Notes: generated by a model not told the origin, from the letters alone. A DNA stretch of 64,000 nucleotides from Mojavia pulchra JT2-VF2 (GCA_019359325.1 JAHHHN010000001.1:248001-312000); one strand, 5' to 3'; numbered from the stretch's first letter, positions 25,584-36,573 are shown. A program made the numbers and translations.

Positions 25584-27338
25584 TCAATTTTTACTTTGTG
25601 GTTCACTACCTTTCAACTTTTGTTGCATTAGTTCCTTTAACTCAGCAACTTTTTTCATTATTTCAGGGTCATCTATTTCGGTTGCTACTTGTGCAAGTTT
25701 ATCAGTTAAATCCTGCCCCTTCTTTAGCCTGTTTCTGCGTCTCTCGTATTCTAAATTATCAAGATTACGCTGAATAGTCTTTGGATCAGGAACTGTGAAT
25801 GTTATCTGCTCATAGTTAGCAAGTATAGTTTCAATTTCTTTAAATGAAACCTGAGCTTTTTCACCTATTCCCGTCAATACACACCAGCCTCGAGCACGTG
25901 TCATAGCTGTAAAAGCTTGATTTCGCTCTTGGACTATCAACTTAGGATTGCTACCTACCTGTTCAAAACCAATCACGTAGACAACAGAACCCTCATTTCC
26001 TTTGGCTCGGAAAATACCAGTTAGAGTCACATTATTCTGTTGGCGGAAAACGGCTTCATCAGCCCTTGCAGATTGTATTCCCAATTGTCCTAGTTGCGCC
26101 TGTAAGTAGATGAAATCTTCTTTCATCTTTTTCCAATCCAAAGATATTACTACAATTTCATCTGGTTTTAGCTCATCTTCGTATACATTTTTGTAGATTT
26201 CTTTGGCGACCCAATCTAATTCTTTTTTTCTATCTATAAAAACTTGCCATTGAACTAGGTTTTGGCTACCTTGTAGTTTTTCTAAACCATGAGGAGAATT
26301 TTTCTCTGGTCTTTTAATAGTAATTTTATTTCCTGGTTTAAATTCACCCGCAACTAATTCATACCCAATATCTTCCCAACCGCCAGCTGTGGGAATAAAC
26401 TGAACAGCCCCTTGGGGTCTAAGCAGACCCATTCCAAAGATATGAGCAGTAACTAAAATAGGCCGAGGAGTACGATAGCAATGATAGAGAATCATGTCCT
26501 TCTCTATTTCACTATCTGGATAATTACCCTCAAGCTCAACAATAGGTGATCCATGTGAATAAGTACCGAATATTTCAATAGTGGTTGGAATAGATAAGCT
26601 TTCCAGGCTTTGAACCTCATCGTATGCCCATATTAACCGTTTTGGTTCTCTCAAAATGCTATAACAAAGTTTATAAAATTCAAAATTAAAGTCTTGAGCT
26701 TCATCTATGAGAATTGCATCAAACAAAAGAGGAAGTTCATCATTACTTTCCCGCAGTTCTTTACAACAGTTTCCCAAAATCTCGCTGTACTCTTTGTGGC
26801 TAGAAACGTTTTTAGCTTCACTATATGTGCGTGCAGTAAGTTTCATGGAATGTGCAACTAAACGGTACATTCCTTGAATGTCTTTGCCTCCCCAACCATG
26901 CAGCACTTGAATTTTATTCCAGTTGGGATCTCCAACAGACCACCAACGGTAGAAACGGGTTATGAGGCTCTTGATTTGTCCATATAGGCTTTTAGTGTAA
27001 AACGTATAGGCAATATCCCAATCCGGATAATTCATATGCATCCAAGCAGCTTTCATACACATGACTACGGTTTTGCCTGAGCCAGCTAAACCCCTAATTC
27101 TTTGTGGGCCATTTGGAATTTGAATTGCTACTTTATGTTGCTCTCTATCTAAGCTCTGCATTTGTTCCTCCACTTGCTTAAGCATGGAGGATTTTGAATC
27201 AGGTTTTGTTGCTTCTAGTCTAATTTCACGACGTAGAGTAGGAGCGCCTTGAAGAACACCTACTGCAAGTTGCCATTGCTCATCTGTGAGTGCTTCTTGC
27301 CTTTCTTCGGCAGGTACACTTTGTAATTTTTTTCTCAA
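25584..27338 (-). CDS. UvrD/Rep-like SF1 helicase portion of the interrupted gene
   Basis: 584 codons from a TTG. Helicase motifs are intact: Walker A in LAGSGKTVVMCMKAAW (about 90-104), Walker B ILIDEAQDFNFEFYK (about 220-235), the motif IV-like YHCYRTPRPILV, motif V LTGIFRAKGNEGSVVYVIG and motif VI FTAMTRARGWCVL, with a Lys/Glu-rich tail. This is the C-terminal two thirds of the NERD-helicase described in the previous entry. Its motifs show no decay, so the upstream stop is either recent or compensated. If expressed alone it would need initiation at TTG. Confidence 0.7.
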   Translation of the reverse strand: MRKKLQSVPAEERQEALTDEQWQLAVGVLQGAPTLRREIRLEATKPDSKSSMLKQVEEQMQSLDREQHKVAIQIPNGPQRIRGLAGSGKTVVMCMKAAWMHMNYPDWDIAYTFYTKSLYGQIKSLITRFYRWWSVGDPNWNKIQVLHGWGGKDIQGMYRLVAHSMKLTARTYSEAKNVSSHKEYSEILGNCCKELRESNDELPLLFDAILIDEAQDFNFEFYKLCYSILREPKRLIWAYDEVQSLESLSIPTTIEIFGTYSHGSPIVELEGNYPDSEIEKDMILYHCYRTPRPILVTAHIFGMGLLRPQGAVQFIPTAGGWEDIGYELVAGEFKPGNKITIKRPEKNSPHGLEKLQGSQNLVQWQVFIDRKKELDWVAKEIYKNVYEDELKPDEIVVISLDWKKMKEDFIYLQAQLGQLGIQSARADEAVFRQQNNVTLTGIFRAKGNEGSVVYVIGFEQVGSNPKLIVQERNQAFTAMTRARGWCVLTGIGEKAQVSFKEIETILANYEQITFTVPDPKTIQRNLDNLEYERRRNRLKKGQDLTDKLAQVATEIDDPEIMKKVAELKELMQQKLKGSEPQSKN

Positions 27339-27491
27339 AGCATCAGGTTCTCTTAGATCATCTGCGAAAAGAATAGCTAGAGGTGAAGCTGGAGAGCGAT
27401 CAAGACCTTTTTCTCTCCATTCTGATTTAGATATAAAAGGTAACCCAATAAAAATATGACCTTGAATTAAATCATGTCTACCTCTGCGTAA

Positions 27492-27830
27492 TCAGCTTTC
27501 ATTCTTAAACTTGCCAAGTACGGAGTACATCTGATCTTCAGCTTGGGTATAGGGTGTTTCTTGGCTAGAATGCCAGTCTTTCATTACCCATACTTGTCCG
27601 TTGATTCTTTCAATATTATCGATGCGACACCCTTTCGATTCAATAACGTAGAGTCCCCAATTTCTATGAAGCATTAGGATATCAGGCTCTCTTCTTGATC
27701 TATCTGCTGAAAATATGGGATAGCGGTGATAACAAATCCCTTCATCTTGACTTAAAGCATTTTTAAGGGTTTTCCATATTTCCTGTTCAGCATAATTAAT
27801 CTTACCAGAATCAGACCATACGAATTCCAT
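27492..27830 (-). CDS. NERD (nuclease-related) domain fragment
   Basis: 112 residues, ATG start. The NERD core is visible: AEQEIWKTLKNAL, REPDILMLHRNWGLYVIESK with the Asp/Glu/Lys catalytic set typical of this restriction-endonuclease-like fold, and WVMKDWHSSQETPYTQAEDQ. It stops at the in-frame TGA that separates it from the helicase part. Alone it could be a small nuclease-like protein, but full NERD-helicase proteins continue without a break. Confidence 0.68.
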   Translation of the reverse strand: MEFVWSDSGKINYAEQEIWKTLKNALSQDEGICYHRYPIFSADRSRREPDILMLHRNWGLYVIESKGCRIDNIERINGQVWVMKDWHSSQETPYTQAEDQMYSVLGKFKNES

Positions 27831-28013
27831 AAAGTGTGTCGCTTTTTATAAATGGCGATTTAAATTATACATATTATTGCTCTTAGCCGTGTAATTGTCC
27901 AAACTTGCTTCACTGTAATTACTTACGGCAACAGCCTTCTCCTGTTTTTTAATTCTTAATCTATAAATTTTTTAATAACTTATATAAAGGTTGCTACAGT
28001 ATAATTACGCAGC

Positions 28014-30917
28014 CTACTTCTTCATTACCGGATACTGTTGCAAAACTTGCCGCAAATACTCCGCAGTATAAGACTTGGAATTCTTCGCAACTTCCTCTGG
28101 TGTGCCTACAGCAATAATTTCTCCGCCTTTATCGCCACCGTCTGGGCCCAAATCTATTACCCAATCAGCACAACGAATCACATCTAAATTGTGTTCAATT
28201 ACCAAAATTGAATTGCCTTTATCTACCAACCGTTGCAACACGTCTAACAATTTGTGGACATCATAAAAAGATAATCCTGTTGTTGGTTCATCTATTAAAT
28301 AAAGAGTCTTACCTGTTGCGCGGCGAGATAATTCTGTTGCCAATTTTACCCGTTGTGCTTCTCCACCAGATAAGGTAGTTGCAGGTTGACCTAGTTGAAC
28401 ATAACCCAACCCGACATCAAGTAAAGTTTGTAACCGATTAACAGCTTTGGGAATGTTTTGGAAAAAGTCTAAACTCTCCTCAACTGTCATGTTGAGAACA
28501 TCAGAAATTGTCTTATCTTTGTACTTCACCTGTAAAGTTTCGCGGTTGTATCTTGCACCTTTACAGATTTCACATTGCACGTAAACATCGGGTAAAAAGT
28601 TCATTTCAATGACATTTACACCCTGTCCGCTGCAAGCTTCACAACGTCCACCTTTGACGTTAAAAGAAAATTGTCCAGGTTTATAACCTCTAGCTTTGGC
28701 TTCTACTGTTTGCGAAAAAACATCCCGAATTGCATCAAAAACTCCTGTGTATGTTGCAGGATTAGAACGTGGTGTTCTACCAATAGGAGATTGATCGATA
28801 ACGATCGCTTTATCAACAGCGCTTAATCCCTTGATTGCTTCTAAGTCTTTAGGTAAGGGAACTCTCTTAGTTAGGTGGTGTTGCAATGCTGGATAGAGTA
28901 ATTCGTTAATTAAGGTAGATTTACCAGAACCAGAAACACCAGTGACAGCAACGAGTTTACCCAAAGGGATTTCTACATCAATATTTTTGAGATTATTGCG
29001 ATGGGCATTTTGAATTACCAAACTGCGCCCATTTCCTTCGCGGCGATCGCTTGGTGTCGTAATGACGCGTCTTCCTGATAAATACGCGCCTGTTAAAGAA
29101 TGTTCTGCTGCTAGCAACGCCTCTAAATCACCTTGGGCGACAATATTTCCGCCATGAATCCCCGCGCCAGGCCCAATATCAACTATATAGTTAGCAGCAC
29201 GAATTGTTTCTTCATCATGCTCTACCACAATTAATGTATTACCCAAATCGCGTAATTTAGTTAAAGTGTTGAGCAACCTGCCATTATCTCGTTGATGCAA
29301 ACCAATACTCGGTTCATCTAAAACGTAAAGAACTCCAGTTAATCCAGAACCGATCTGAGTTGCTAACCGAATTCGTTGGGCTTCGCCGCCAGAAAGCGTC
29401 ATTGCGGGACGGTCAAGGGTGAGGTAATCTAACCCCACATCTAACAAAAACTGCAATCTAGATTTAATTTCTCTGAGTACTAAATCGGCAATTTGTAGCT
29501 GGCGATCGCTCAACTTTAATTGCTCTAGCCTTTGGCGACAATCCCGAATTGAAACTCCAGTTAAATCTAGAATTTTGTACTGTCCCAATCGTACTGCTAA
29601 TGCTTCTGGTTTTAACCGCTTTCCTCCACAAACTTCACAAGGTTGATCGATTAAATAATCTTCTAATTTTTGCTTAATTAACTCCGAACCACCCTCATAC
29701 TGTCTTTGCAGGATGGGAATTACGCCTTTAAAACTCTGCTTTCTCTGAGCCTCTGCGGTGCGCTTGTCATCTTCGCCAAACAACACAATTTGCTGCTGTT
29801 CTGGTGTTAACTTATTCCAATGAGTTTGTAATTCAAAACTATAAGCTTGCCCCAAACTATAAAGTAATTCTAAATAGTAAGAATTATCTTTTTCTGACCA
29901 AGGCGCAATTGCTGCATATACTGGCGCTTCCGGATCGGGTACGACTAAATCTGGTGCAAATCTTCTTAAACTTCCGATGCCATGACAGTTAGAACAAGCA
30001 CCATAAGGTGAATTAAAGGAGAATAATCGTGGCGATAATTCTTCCATTACTGCCCCATGTTCTGGACAAGCAAAATTTTCTGAAAATACTAATTCTTCTT
30101 CGTTTTCAGTTGCTTTTTGATTATCGCCCTCAGTTGACGAGTGACTAATAACAATAGTTGCAATACCACCTGACTGCTTGAGGCAAGTAGAAAGAGAATC
30201 AACTAAACGCTCTTGAATACCTGCCTTTTTCACTAGGCGGTCAATTACCACTTCAATGGTATGGGAAAGGTTTTTATCTAATTCAATCGAATCAGACAGT
30301 TCTCGAACTTCGCCATTAACTCGTACACGTACAAAACCTTGGGAAGCCAGACTTGATAAAAGTTTGCGGTGCGTGCCTTTTTTCCCCCGCACCACGGGAG
30401 CCAAAATTTGAAAGCGGGTACGATCGCTTAATTCCATAATGCGATCGCACATCTCATCAATTGTCTGCGGTGAAATACAGCGATCGCATATCGGACAATG
30501 GGGTTCACCAGCGCGTCCAAACAACAGCCGCAGATAATCGTAAATCTCCGTCACTGTGCCCACAGTCGAGCGGGGGTTATGAGAGGTAGACTTTTGATCA
30601 ATCGAAATCGCTGGACTTAAGCCTTCAATTGCCTCCACATCAGGCTTATCCAACTGTCCTAAAAATTGCCGTGCATAAGCGCTGAGAGATTCCACATAGC
30701 GGCGTTGCCCTTCCGCGAAGATAGTATCAAACGCCAAAGAAGACTTACCCGAACCAGAAACGCCAGTAAAGACAATGAGGCGATCGCGTGGCAATTCCAA
30801 ATCAATATTTTTCAGATTATGCTGCCTGGCACCTCGAATACGAATCGTATTCTGGCTATTTTGGCTGGAGTGCGGAAGATGCCCATTCAAGGATACGGCT
30901 AGCTTTTGATCTGACAT
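28014..30917 (-). CDS. uvrA: Excinuclease ABC subunit A
   Basis: 967 residues, full length. Two ABC ATPase halves carry Walker [20 protein letters not shown] (about 52-70) and [19 protein letters not shown] (about 665-683). Signature regions are [12 protein letters not shown] and [12 protein letters not shown] with Walker [13 protein letters not shown] and [11 protein letters not shown]. Zinc-binding pairs are [24 protein letters not shown] and CEACSGQG...CEICKGARY. UvrA is the damage-recognition ATPase of nucleotide excision repair, working with UvrB and UvrC. The start [15 protein letters not shown] fits cyanobacterial homologues. A single-gene unit. Confidence 0.98.
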   Translation of the reverse strand: MSDQKLAVSLNGHLPHSSQNSQNTIRIRGARQHNLKNIDLELPRDRLIVFTGVSGSGKSSLAFDTIFAEGQRRYVESLSAYARQFLGQLDKPDVEAIEGLSPAISIDQKSTSHNPRSTVGTVTEIYDYLRLLFGRAGEPHCPICDRCISPQTIDEMCDRIMELSDRTRFQILAPVVRGKKGTHRKLLSSLASQGFVRVRVNGEVRELSDSIELDKNLSHTIEVVIDRLVKKAGIQERLVDSLSTCLKQSGGIATIVISHSSTEGDNQKATENEEELVFSENFACPEHGAVMEELSPRLFSFNSPYGACSNCHGIGSLRRFAPDLVVPDPEAPVYAAIAPWSEKDNSYYLELLYSLGQAYSFELQTHWNKLTPEQQQIVLFGEDDKRTAEAQRKQSFKGVIPILQRQYEGGSELIKQKLEDYLIDQPCEVCGGKRLKPEALAVRLGQYKILDLTGVSIRDCRQRLEQLKLSDRQLQIADLVLREIKSRLQFLLDVGLDYLTLDRPAMTLSGGEAQRIRLATQIGSGLTGVLYVLDEPSIGLHQRDNGRLLNTLTKLRDLGNTLIVVEHDEETIRAANYIVDIGPGAGIHGGNIVAQGDLEALLAAEHSLTGAYLSGRRVITTPSDRREGNGRSLVIQNAHRNNLKNIDVEIPLGKLVAVTGVSGSGKSTLINELLYPALQHHLTKRVPLPKDLEAIKGLSAVDKAIVIDQSPIGRTPRSNPATYTGVFDAIRDVFSQTVEAKARGYKPGQFSFNVKGGRCEACSGQGVNVIEMNFLPDVYVQCEICKGARYNRETLQVKYKDKTISDVLNMTVEESLDFFQNIPKAVNRLQTLLDVGLGYVQLGQPATTLSGGEAQRVKLATELSRRATGKTLYLIDEPTTGLSFYDVHKLLDVLQRLVDKGNSILVIEHNLDVIRCADWVIDLGPDGGDKGGEIIAVGTPEEVAKNSKSYTAEYLRQVLQQYPVMKK

Positions 30918-31181
30918 ATCGGCAAGCTGATAGTGAGAGGCGGCATGAAACAGTCCTTAATAATACTATCTTTACTGCGCTTATAGTAGAACAGCCGTAC
31001 TGCTTGATTTGAGGTAGTGATTATACACCTCTGCACATTCGTGATATGTTAAGCAATATTTGACCAACAATATCTCTATAGCGTTTCCTAGTCTACTAAG
31101 GTAGGGATTTATTTGTGTACCCTGCGGAAAACCCGTTAACTGGACAGGCTCACTGCTGCGTCTCTACAACCGTGTTTATCT

Positions 31182-32738
31182 CTAGTTAATTACTTCTTCC
31201 TGTACCTCACTGGGTTGGGAAACGCTATCTGTACGAAAAACCATTAGTATTAGCGCAATAGAACCTATAAAACATCCTACAAGACATAGTGCCAGTTTTA
31301 AGTTACTCTGTTGTTTTTCCTTTTGTCGACGAAAATTAATTTTTTGTTTTAAATTATCAGGGAGCCAGTCGGGAATTTCAAATTTTCCAGTCCCATACCT
31401 AACCAAATGTAAATATTTCTCAAATTGCGCTTGTTTTTTGACCAGCTTGTAACCACTTTGACTGTAAGCTTGCCAGAATTGCCCTTCGACGCTATTCAAT
31501 CTCTCTTTATTCCAATTGGATACTATTTTTTGCCTGATATTGTCAGGAAGCCAGTTGGGAATTTCTAATTTTTCATTATTACAATTAATATAATTTAAAA
31601 AAATCTGAAATTCACTTTGTTTTTTTACTAAGTTATAACCACCTTGGCTGTATTTTTGCCAGAACTGTCCTTCGGAACTGTTTAGTTTATCCTGTATCCA
31701 ATTAAATTCTATTTTTCGTTTGATGTCGCAGGGTATCCAGCTAGAAATTTTTAGAGTTTCGCTATTAGGATTAACATAGATTAAAAAGTTAGAAAATTCA
31801 CCTTGGTTTTTTACTAAGTTATAACCACCTTGGCTGTATTTTTGCCAAAACTGTCCTTCGGAACTGTTTAGTTTATCCTGTATCCAATTAAATTCTATTT
31901 CTTCCTTGATATTGTCGGGTAAATAATCTGGAATCTTAATCTCACTATTTTCGATGCTTATAAACTTCATGCAAGGTTCAAAGTATTCTAATTTGCTAAC
32001 AGATACTCGACCATTATTAGCATACTTGAACCAAAATGTTTTTTCTAATGCTTCATGAAAAGCTTGTATACATTGTTTTTTATGGCTTTCATTAAGATAA
32101 TTAATAGAGGTTAAAATGTTAGTTTCTAATTCCGAACTGCCACTTACCATCTGATCAATGCCGCCAACTATATAATTAAAAACAAACTTACCTTCTTCAT
32201 ATGCCTGAATAAAGTTTTGATAACTATCAACTGATTTTTGAAATTCATCTATCTCTATGTAAGTGCTTGCAAGTGATAAATAAGCTTTTCCATAATCAGG
32301 AAACTTTTTAATAATATCTAAATAGTTTTTTATTACAAGTATTTCATATTGCAATTTAAGCACATCTGGAGATATTTTTTCGATGGCATTGGAATATCCC
32401 TGTCCTTCTAAAAGAAATACTTGGTATTCTGGCTTTTTTCCAATTACTTCCAAAAATGCTTCTTGTTCAAAAAATTGATAATTCATTAAAATAATTTTTC
32501 TTTTTAAGTCCGAGTTTCTATTATTTAAATACTCAGGTTTTTTGCTGTTAATTTTAATAGCAGAATCATAAGCTTTTAATGCTAGATTGAACTCCCCCTT
32601 GCTTGAAAGTGTATTGCCCAATAAATAAAATTTTTCATCTTCTGGCAGCCCAAGAATCTCCGCTTGCTCCATTGTTGCTTCGACAAGTGATTTTACTTCT
32701 TCTGATATTTTTGTCATCTTCAACTCAACTTTATACAA
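31182..32738 (-). CDS. Tail-anchored TPR protein with 62-residue tandem repeats
   Basis: 518 residues. The N-terminal part holds TPR-like helices (FYLLGNTLSSKGEFNLALKA; GKAYLSLASTYIEIDEFQKS). From about residue 230 a 62-residue module repeats: one divergent copy, then three clear copies carrying EGQFWQxYSQxGYxLVKxQ and a (P/S)xW(L/I)PxxIxxKI phrase. A basic stretch and one membrane helix (about 482-503, LALCLVGCFIGSIALILMVF) follow, with a short outer tail, so the protein is C-terminally anchored with most of it in the cytoplasm. Two repeat copies are almost identical in DNA. I do not recognise the repeat family. No operon partner. Confidence 0.72.
   Translation of the reverse strand: MYKVELKMTKISEEVKSLVEATMEQAEILGLPEDEKFYLLGNTLSSKGEFNLALKAYDSAIKINSKKPEYLNNRNSDLKRKIILMNYQFFEQEAFLEVIGKKPEYQVFLLEGQGYSNAIEKISPDVLKLQYEILVIKNYLDIIKKFPDYGKAYLSLASTYIEIDEFQKSVDSYQNFIQAYEEGKFVFNYIVGGIDQMVSGSSELETNILTSINYLNESHKKQCIQAFHEALEKTFWFKYANNGRVSVSKLEYFEPCMKFISIENSEIKIPDYLPDNIKEEIEFNWIQDKLNSSEGQFWQKYSQGGYNLVKNQGEFSNFLIYVNPNSETLKISSWIPCDIKRKIEFNWIQDKLNSSEGQFWQKYSQGGYNLVKKQSEFQIFLNYINCNNEKLEIPNWLPDNIRQKIVSNWNKERLNSVEGQFWQAYSQSGYKLVKKQAQFEKYLHLVRYGTGKFEIPDWLPDNLKQKINFRRQKEKQQSNLKLALCLVGCFIGSIALILMVFRTDSVSQPSEVQEEVIN
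31621..31900. repeat. Near-identical 94-bp direct repeats with 186-bp period
   Basis: 31621-31714 and 31807-31900 agree at all but one position by eye (G versus A at 31662/31848). They encode two of the 62-residue modules of the TPR protein. Such identity, against clear divergence of the other copies, indicates recent duplication or gene conversion. Confidence 0.85.
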
Positions 32739-33090
32739 TTAACTATTTTATGAACATTCAAACTTTTATTACTCTTGAGCGCCAAGACAAGCCAGTATTG
32801 ATAAACCAAATAAGAATGCTATGTGCTCAGAACAAATAATTGATTGATCCTTAAATAGGCTGTAATTATAAAATTCCCTAAAATCTTACTAAAATAACAT
32901 TAGTCAAAAAGGAGAGCTATTTTTTTAGGGAGATATAAACAGACAATGCAGTAAGATGACTCAATGGCTAATTACCGAGAACCTGTAATCTATTAACTAA
33001 GCTAAGACTGATGGTTGCAAGCAAACGTCAATCATGTTGAGACTACAACCTTCTGCCACATTCTCAAAATAGATATTGCTTATCCCACTT
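32739..33090. other. Intergenic, no gene seen
   Basis: About 350 AT-rich bases between two leftward genes. It should contain the promoter of the TPR-repeat gene. A G-rich patch AAAGGAGAG occurs near 32909, but no reading frame follows it. Confidence 0.45.
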
Positions 33091-36000
33091 CTATGACCGT
33101 AGTCGATTTCGATATTTAACTTCTTGCTCGATCACCGTTGCTAATTTATCTGCCTCGACAGGTTTAGTAATATGCTTTTGGAAACCGGCGGCGATAATTT
33201 TTTGCTGGTTAGTTTCACCCGCAAATGCAGTAAGGGCGATCGCAGGTAGCCTTCCATCACCGGATGCTTCTGAGGCTCTAACTTGACGAATGAGTGTATA
33301 ACCGTCGATTTCCGGCATGGCGATATCGCTGATTAATAAATCTGGTTGTGTTTTAGCGATCGCTTCCAATGCTTCACGAGCCGAAGCAACTGCTGTGACT
33401 TTAGCGCCATACCCCTCAAGAATAAATCTTAATAAATTCAGACTATCAACATCATCATCCACAGCTACAATCTGCAAACCCTGAAGATTTGAGGAATCAT
33501 TCGGCAATCCCTTATCCTCACTTTTTAAAGAGACAGCGGTTTTCAAAGGTAGTGTTACTGTAAAGGTTGCTCCTAAACCTTCTCCGGGGCTTGCGACTTG
33601 GACAGAACCGCTGTGGAGTTCGACAATGTGACGGACAATTGCTAACCCTAACCCTAAACCGCCAAACTTTCTTGTTGTAGCATCGTCTGCTTGCCGAAAG
33701 CGCTCAAATACGTAGGGCAGAAAGTCGGGGCTAATTCCTTGACCTGTATCTGTGACTTGAATTTGGGCATTAGAGCCAACCTGCTGGAGTTGAATTTTTA
33801 CTTGGCCTCCTACTGGCGTGAACTTCACAGCATTTGTTAGTAGATTTACAACTACTTGCTGCAAGCGGTTGGAATCGCCTGCTATCTTACCGATCGCGGA
33901 ATCAAGCTGCGTCTGAATGTGAATTGATTTAGCTTCAGCTGCTAGACGCACGGTTTCCAAGGCTGCCTCAATAGTAACAACCAAGTCAACTACATAGATA
34001 TTTAGGCTGAGTTTGCCGCGGAGAATGCGCGAAACATCGAGCAAGTCGTCAATTAACCGTGTTTGTAATTTTGCATTGCGCTCAATGATTTCTAGCGCCT
34101 GAGTCGTCTTTTCCGCATTCAATTGGCGGCTGAGTAGAAGTTGTGACCAACCCAAAATTGGATTGAGTGGCGATCGCAACTCGTGGGAGACAATCGCTAG
34201 AAAATCATCTTTCATGCGGCTGGCTTCTTCTAACTCGATCCGGGCAGCGCGTTCCTGTACCAAAGCCTGGGCACGTTCCTCAATCACCAATTTTTGATCG
34301 TGAATATCAGTGCAAGAACCAAACCATTTGACGATTTGACCGTCTTGATTTCGCAATGGAAATGCTCGTCCTAAATGCCAGTGGTATTCGCCATCAGCAC
34401 GCAGAAGACGGTACTCATTATCATAAGTTTTGCCAGTACGCAGAGAATTTTGCCAAACTTCGATTGTGCGTTGCACATCATCGGGATGCAAAATCTTTTG
34501 CCATCCTTCGCCGCTTGTTTGTTCTACTGTTTTTCCCGTGTAGTCGTACCAGCGTTTATTGAAATATTCATGATAGCCATCTGGTTGTGTAACCCAAAAT
34601 ATTTGCGGCATTGTATCCGCTAACGTGCGAAACATTAATTCGCTTTGGCGTAGTGCATTCTCTACCTGTTTGCGTTCTGTTACATCGAGGAATGCCCCAA
34701 TCACGCCGCGGACAGCACCAGAGTCATCCCACAAGGGTACAGCTTTACCGTAAATTGAGCGCACATCTTCGTCACTCAAGACACATTCAAATTCTGCCTC
34801 AACAGGCTGCCCAGTCCTACCCGCCAGCTGCATCGGTAAATCTTGAGGTGGAATGTCTTGACCATTTTTTTGGATCTTGAACTTAAAGGGATACTGGCCA
34901 TCAACAGGAGTAGCTGTTAAGACTGAATCCGGAGGTAGCCGCATTAAGTCATAAGCAGTTCGGTTGACGCTCATGTGATGGCACTGCGGATCGTGAGCAA
35001 TCCAGACAGCGACGGGAACTGTTTCCATAAAAGTTTCCAGTTCTTGGGCGCGCGCTTTGGCGATCGCTTCACTTTGTTGCAAGGCGGCTTCTGCTTGCTT
35101 GCGTTCACTAATATCGCCATTAATTCCCACCATGCGTAAAGGTTTGCCCGCGTCATCGTAAAATACTTTTGCTCTGGCGTGCAGCCAATGAACACTGCCA
35201 TCCTTCCAAACTACCCGCCAGTCGGTGAAAAATTCACCTGTTTTTAGTGAATTAATGACATCTGCTTCTGCTTTAGCTAAATCATCGGGATGAACTAATC
35301 TTGCCCAGTCTTCATAACTACCGCCAAACTCACCAGGTTGTAAACCGTAGAGAGCTTCTAATTCCTCTGACCAAATATTGACATTAGTTTGAATATTCCA
35401 CTCAAAACAGCCAATCTTTGCCGCTGCTTGTGCTATATCTAGCCTTTCTTGCTTTTGCCGTAGTGCGTTTTGTATTTGCTTGCAGTGACTTATATCAGTA
35501 CAAACACCAATCCACTCCCGAATACTACCGGATGCTGTCACAACTGGTACGCCGCGAGTTGAAAAATAACGGTAGATACCATCTGCACCAAGTAACCGAT
35601 ATTCCGTCTCGTAGATAGTTCTTTCCTGAACAGCTTGTGCCCAAAGTTGAGCAGTTCGTTGCCGATCTTCTGGGTGCAGTGCTGCCAACCAACCCCAATC
35701 TTTGACCTCTTCTGGACTCTGCCCAGTATAAACTCTCCAATCTTGTGAATTAATTACCTGTCCCTCAGTGTCAGCCGTCCACACCATCTGGGAAGTTGCG
35801 ACTACTAAAGAACGATACCGCTCCTCACTTTCTCTCAGGGCTGCTTCGGTTTGTTGACGTTCAGTAATATCGGTGAGCATGGCGATCGCACTAGAAAATT
35901 CACCATGCTTATTGAGAATAGGGCTAGTGGAGACAATTGCCCAAATATCTCTTCCGTCTTTGTGGCGTAAACGCAAATCAAATTGCTGGTTTATCTCTTG

Positions 36001-36573
36001 AATGCTCTGCCTTGGTTGCTTTAACCATTGGTCTATTTCAATTTGAGCCTGACGTTCCATAAACTCGAAAATTGGGCGACCAATCATTTCTTCTATGGTG
36101 TAGCCAAGCATTTGGGCTAAACGTTGATTGACGTATTCTGTCTGCCCCTTAGTGTCAAATATCCAAATGCCTTCATTGGCTGTCTCTAGTAACCGACGAT
36201 AGCTTACCTGTAGTTTTGTTAGCTTTGCCTCAGATACGTGCTTGGCAGTACGCAGTTCTGAATTTAACGAACTAATCAATAGTGCGATCAAGCTAAATAT
36301 GACTAGCTCTAACACATCAGAACCGCTCCTCAGTGTTAGTGTGTATAAGGTCGGTGTAAAAAAGTAATTATTGGCTAAAATTGCTAAGACTGTAGCTACC
36401 AAACCAGGAACAAATCCGCCATACCAACTACTGAAGACTACAGCAGCAAAAAAAAGTGGCGAAACATTTATGGGCAGGAATTTTTGCAGCAGCAGACTCA
36501 GTAGCAGCGCCAGTAAAACTGACAACATAGAAATACCGTAGCGCTGCATCTGTGAACGCTGGAGTCTTAACAT
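33091..36573 (-). CDS. Hybrid histidine kinase: membrane domain, five PAS, HisKA, HATPase, receiver
   Basis: 1160 residues. N-terminal four-helix membrane domain of the DUF4118/KdpD type (about 12-100), then five PAS/PAC units (about 120-245, 250-370, 375-495, 505-630, 640-765), several with the PAC ending DITERKQ or similar. The HisKA motif is FLAIVSHELRSPLNPILGWS (phospho-His in SHELRSP), followed by the ATPase boxes NAVKFTPVGG, DTGQGISPDF and GGLGLGLAIV. A C-terminal receiver has LLISDIAMPEIDGY (phospho-Asp), LTAFAG and KHITKPVE. A membrane-bound, multi-signal phosphorelay sensor; the ligand is unknown. No partner regulator is adjacent. Confidence 0.93.
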   Translation of the reverse strand: MLRLQRSQMQRYGISMLSVLLALLLSLLLQKFLPINVSPLFFAAVVFSSWYGGFVPGLVATVLAILANNYFFTPTLYTLTLRSGSDVLELVIFSLIALLISSLNSELRTAKHVSEAKLTKLQVSYRRLLETANEGIWIFDTKGQTEYVNQRLAQMLGYTIEEMIGRPIFEFMERQAQIEIDQWLKQPRQSIQEINQQFDLRLRHKDGRDIWAIVSTSPILNKHGEFSSAIAMLTDITERQQTEAALRESEERYRSLVVATSQMVWTADTEGQVINSQDWRVYTGQSPEEVKDWGWLAALHPEDRQRTAQLWAQAVQERTIYETEYRLLGADGIYRYFSTRGVPVVTASGSIREWIGVCTDISHCKQIQNALRQKQERLDIAQAAAKIGCFEWNIQTNVNIWSEELEALYGLQPGEFGGSYEDWARLVHPDDLAKAEADVINSLKTGEFFTDWRVVWKDGSVHWLHARAKVFYDDAGKPLRMVGINGDISERKQAEAALQQSEAIAKARAQELETFMETVPVAVWIAHDPQCHHMSVNRTAYDLMRLPPDSVLTATPVDGQYPFKFKIQKNGQDIPPQDLPMQLAGRTGQPVEAEFECVLSDEDVRSIYGKAVPLWDDSGAVRGVIGAFLDVTERKQVENALRQSELMFRTLADTMPQIFWVTQPDGYHEYFNKRWYDYTGKTVEQTSGEGWQKILHPDDVQRTIEVWQNSLRTGKTYDNEYRLLRADGEYHWHLGRAFPLRNQDGQIVKWFGSCTDIHDQKLVIEERAQALVQERAARIELEEASRMKDDFLAIVSHELRSPLNPILGWSQLLLSRQLNAEKTTQALEIIERNAKLQTRLIDDLLDVSRILRGKLSLNIYVVDLVVTIEAALETVRLAAEAKSIHIQTQLDSAIGKIAGDSNRLQQVVVNLLTNAVKFTPVGGQVKIQLQQVGSNAQIQVTDTGQGISPDFLPYVFERFRQADDATTRKFGGLGLGLAIVRHIVELHSGSVQVASPGEGLGATFTVTLPLKTAVSLKSEDKGLPNDSSNLQGLQIVAVDDDVDSLNLLRFILEGYGAKVTAVASAREALEAIAKTQPDLLISDIAMPEIDGYTLIRQVRASEASGDGRLPAIALTAFAGETNQQKIIAAGFQKHITKPVEADKLATVIEQEVKYRNRLRS

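Larger units (their letters stand above)
25584..27830 (-). pseudogene. NERD-nuclease/UvrD-helicase gene interrupted by one in-frame TGA
   Basis: The minus-strand frame from 27830 to 25584 (749 codons) is continuous except for one TGA at 27492-27494. The NERD part before it ends KFKNES. The 51 codons after it read on in the same frame as LRRGRHDLIQGHIFIGLPFI, then DRSPASPLAILFADDLREPD, and join the helicase part. NERD plus UvrD-type helicase in one polypeptide is a known bacterial architecture, so a single ancestral gene is the simplest explanation. No ATG follows the stop for a long way; the nearest start codon is a TTG at 27338. The gene is therefore probably inactive unless the stop is read through or is a sequencing error. 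Confidence 0.72.

Noticed and set aside
25558-25777. Two plus-strand frames of 66-71 residues
   Set aside because: Antisense to the helicase C-terminus, Cys/Phe/Ser-rich shadows.
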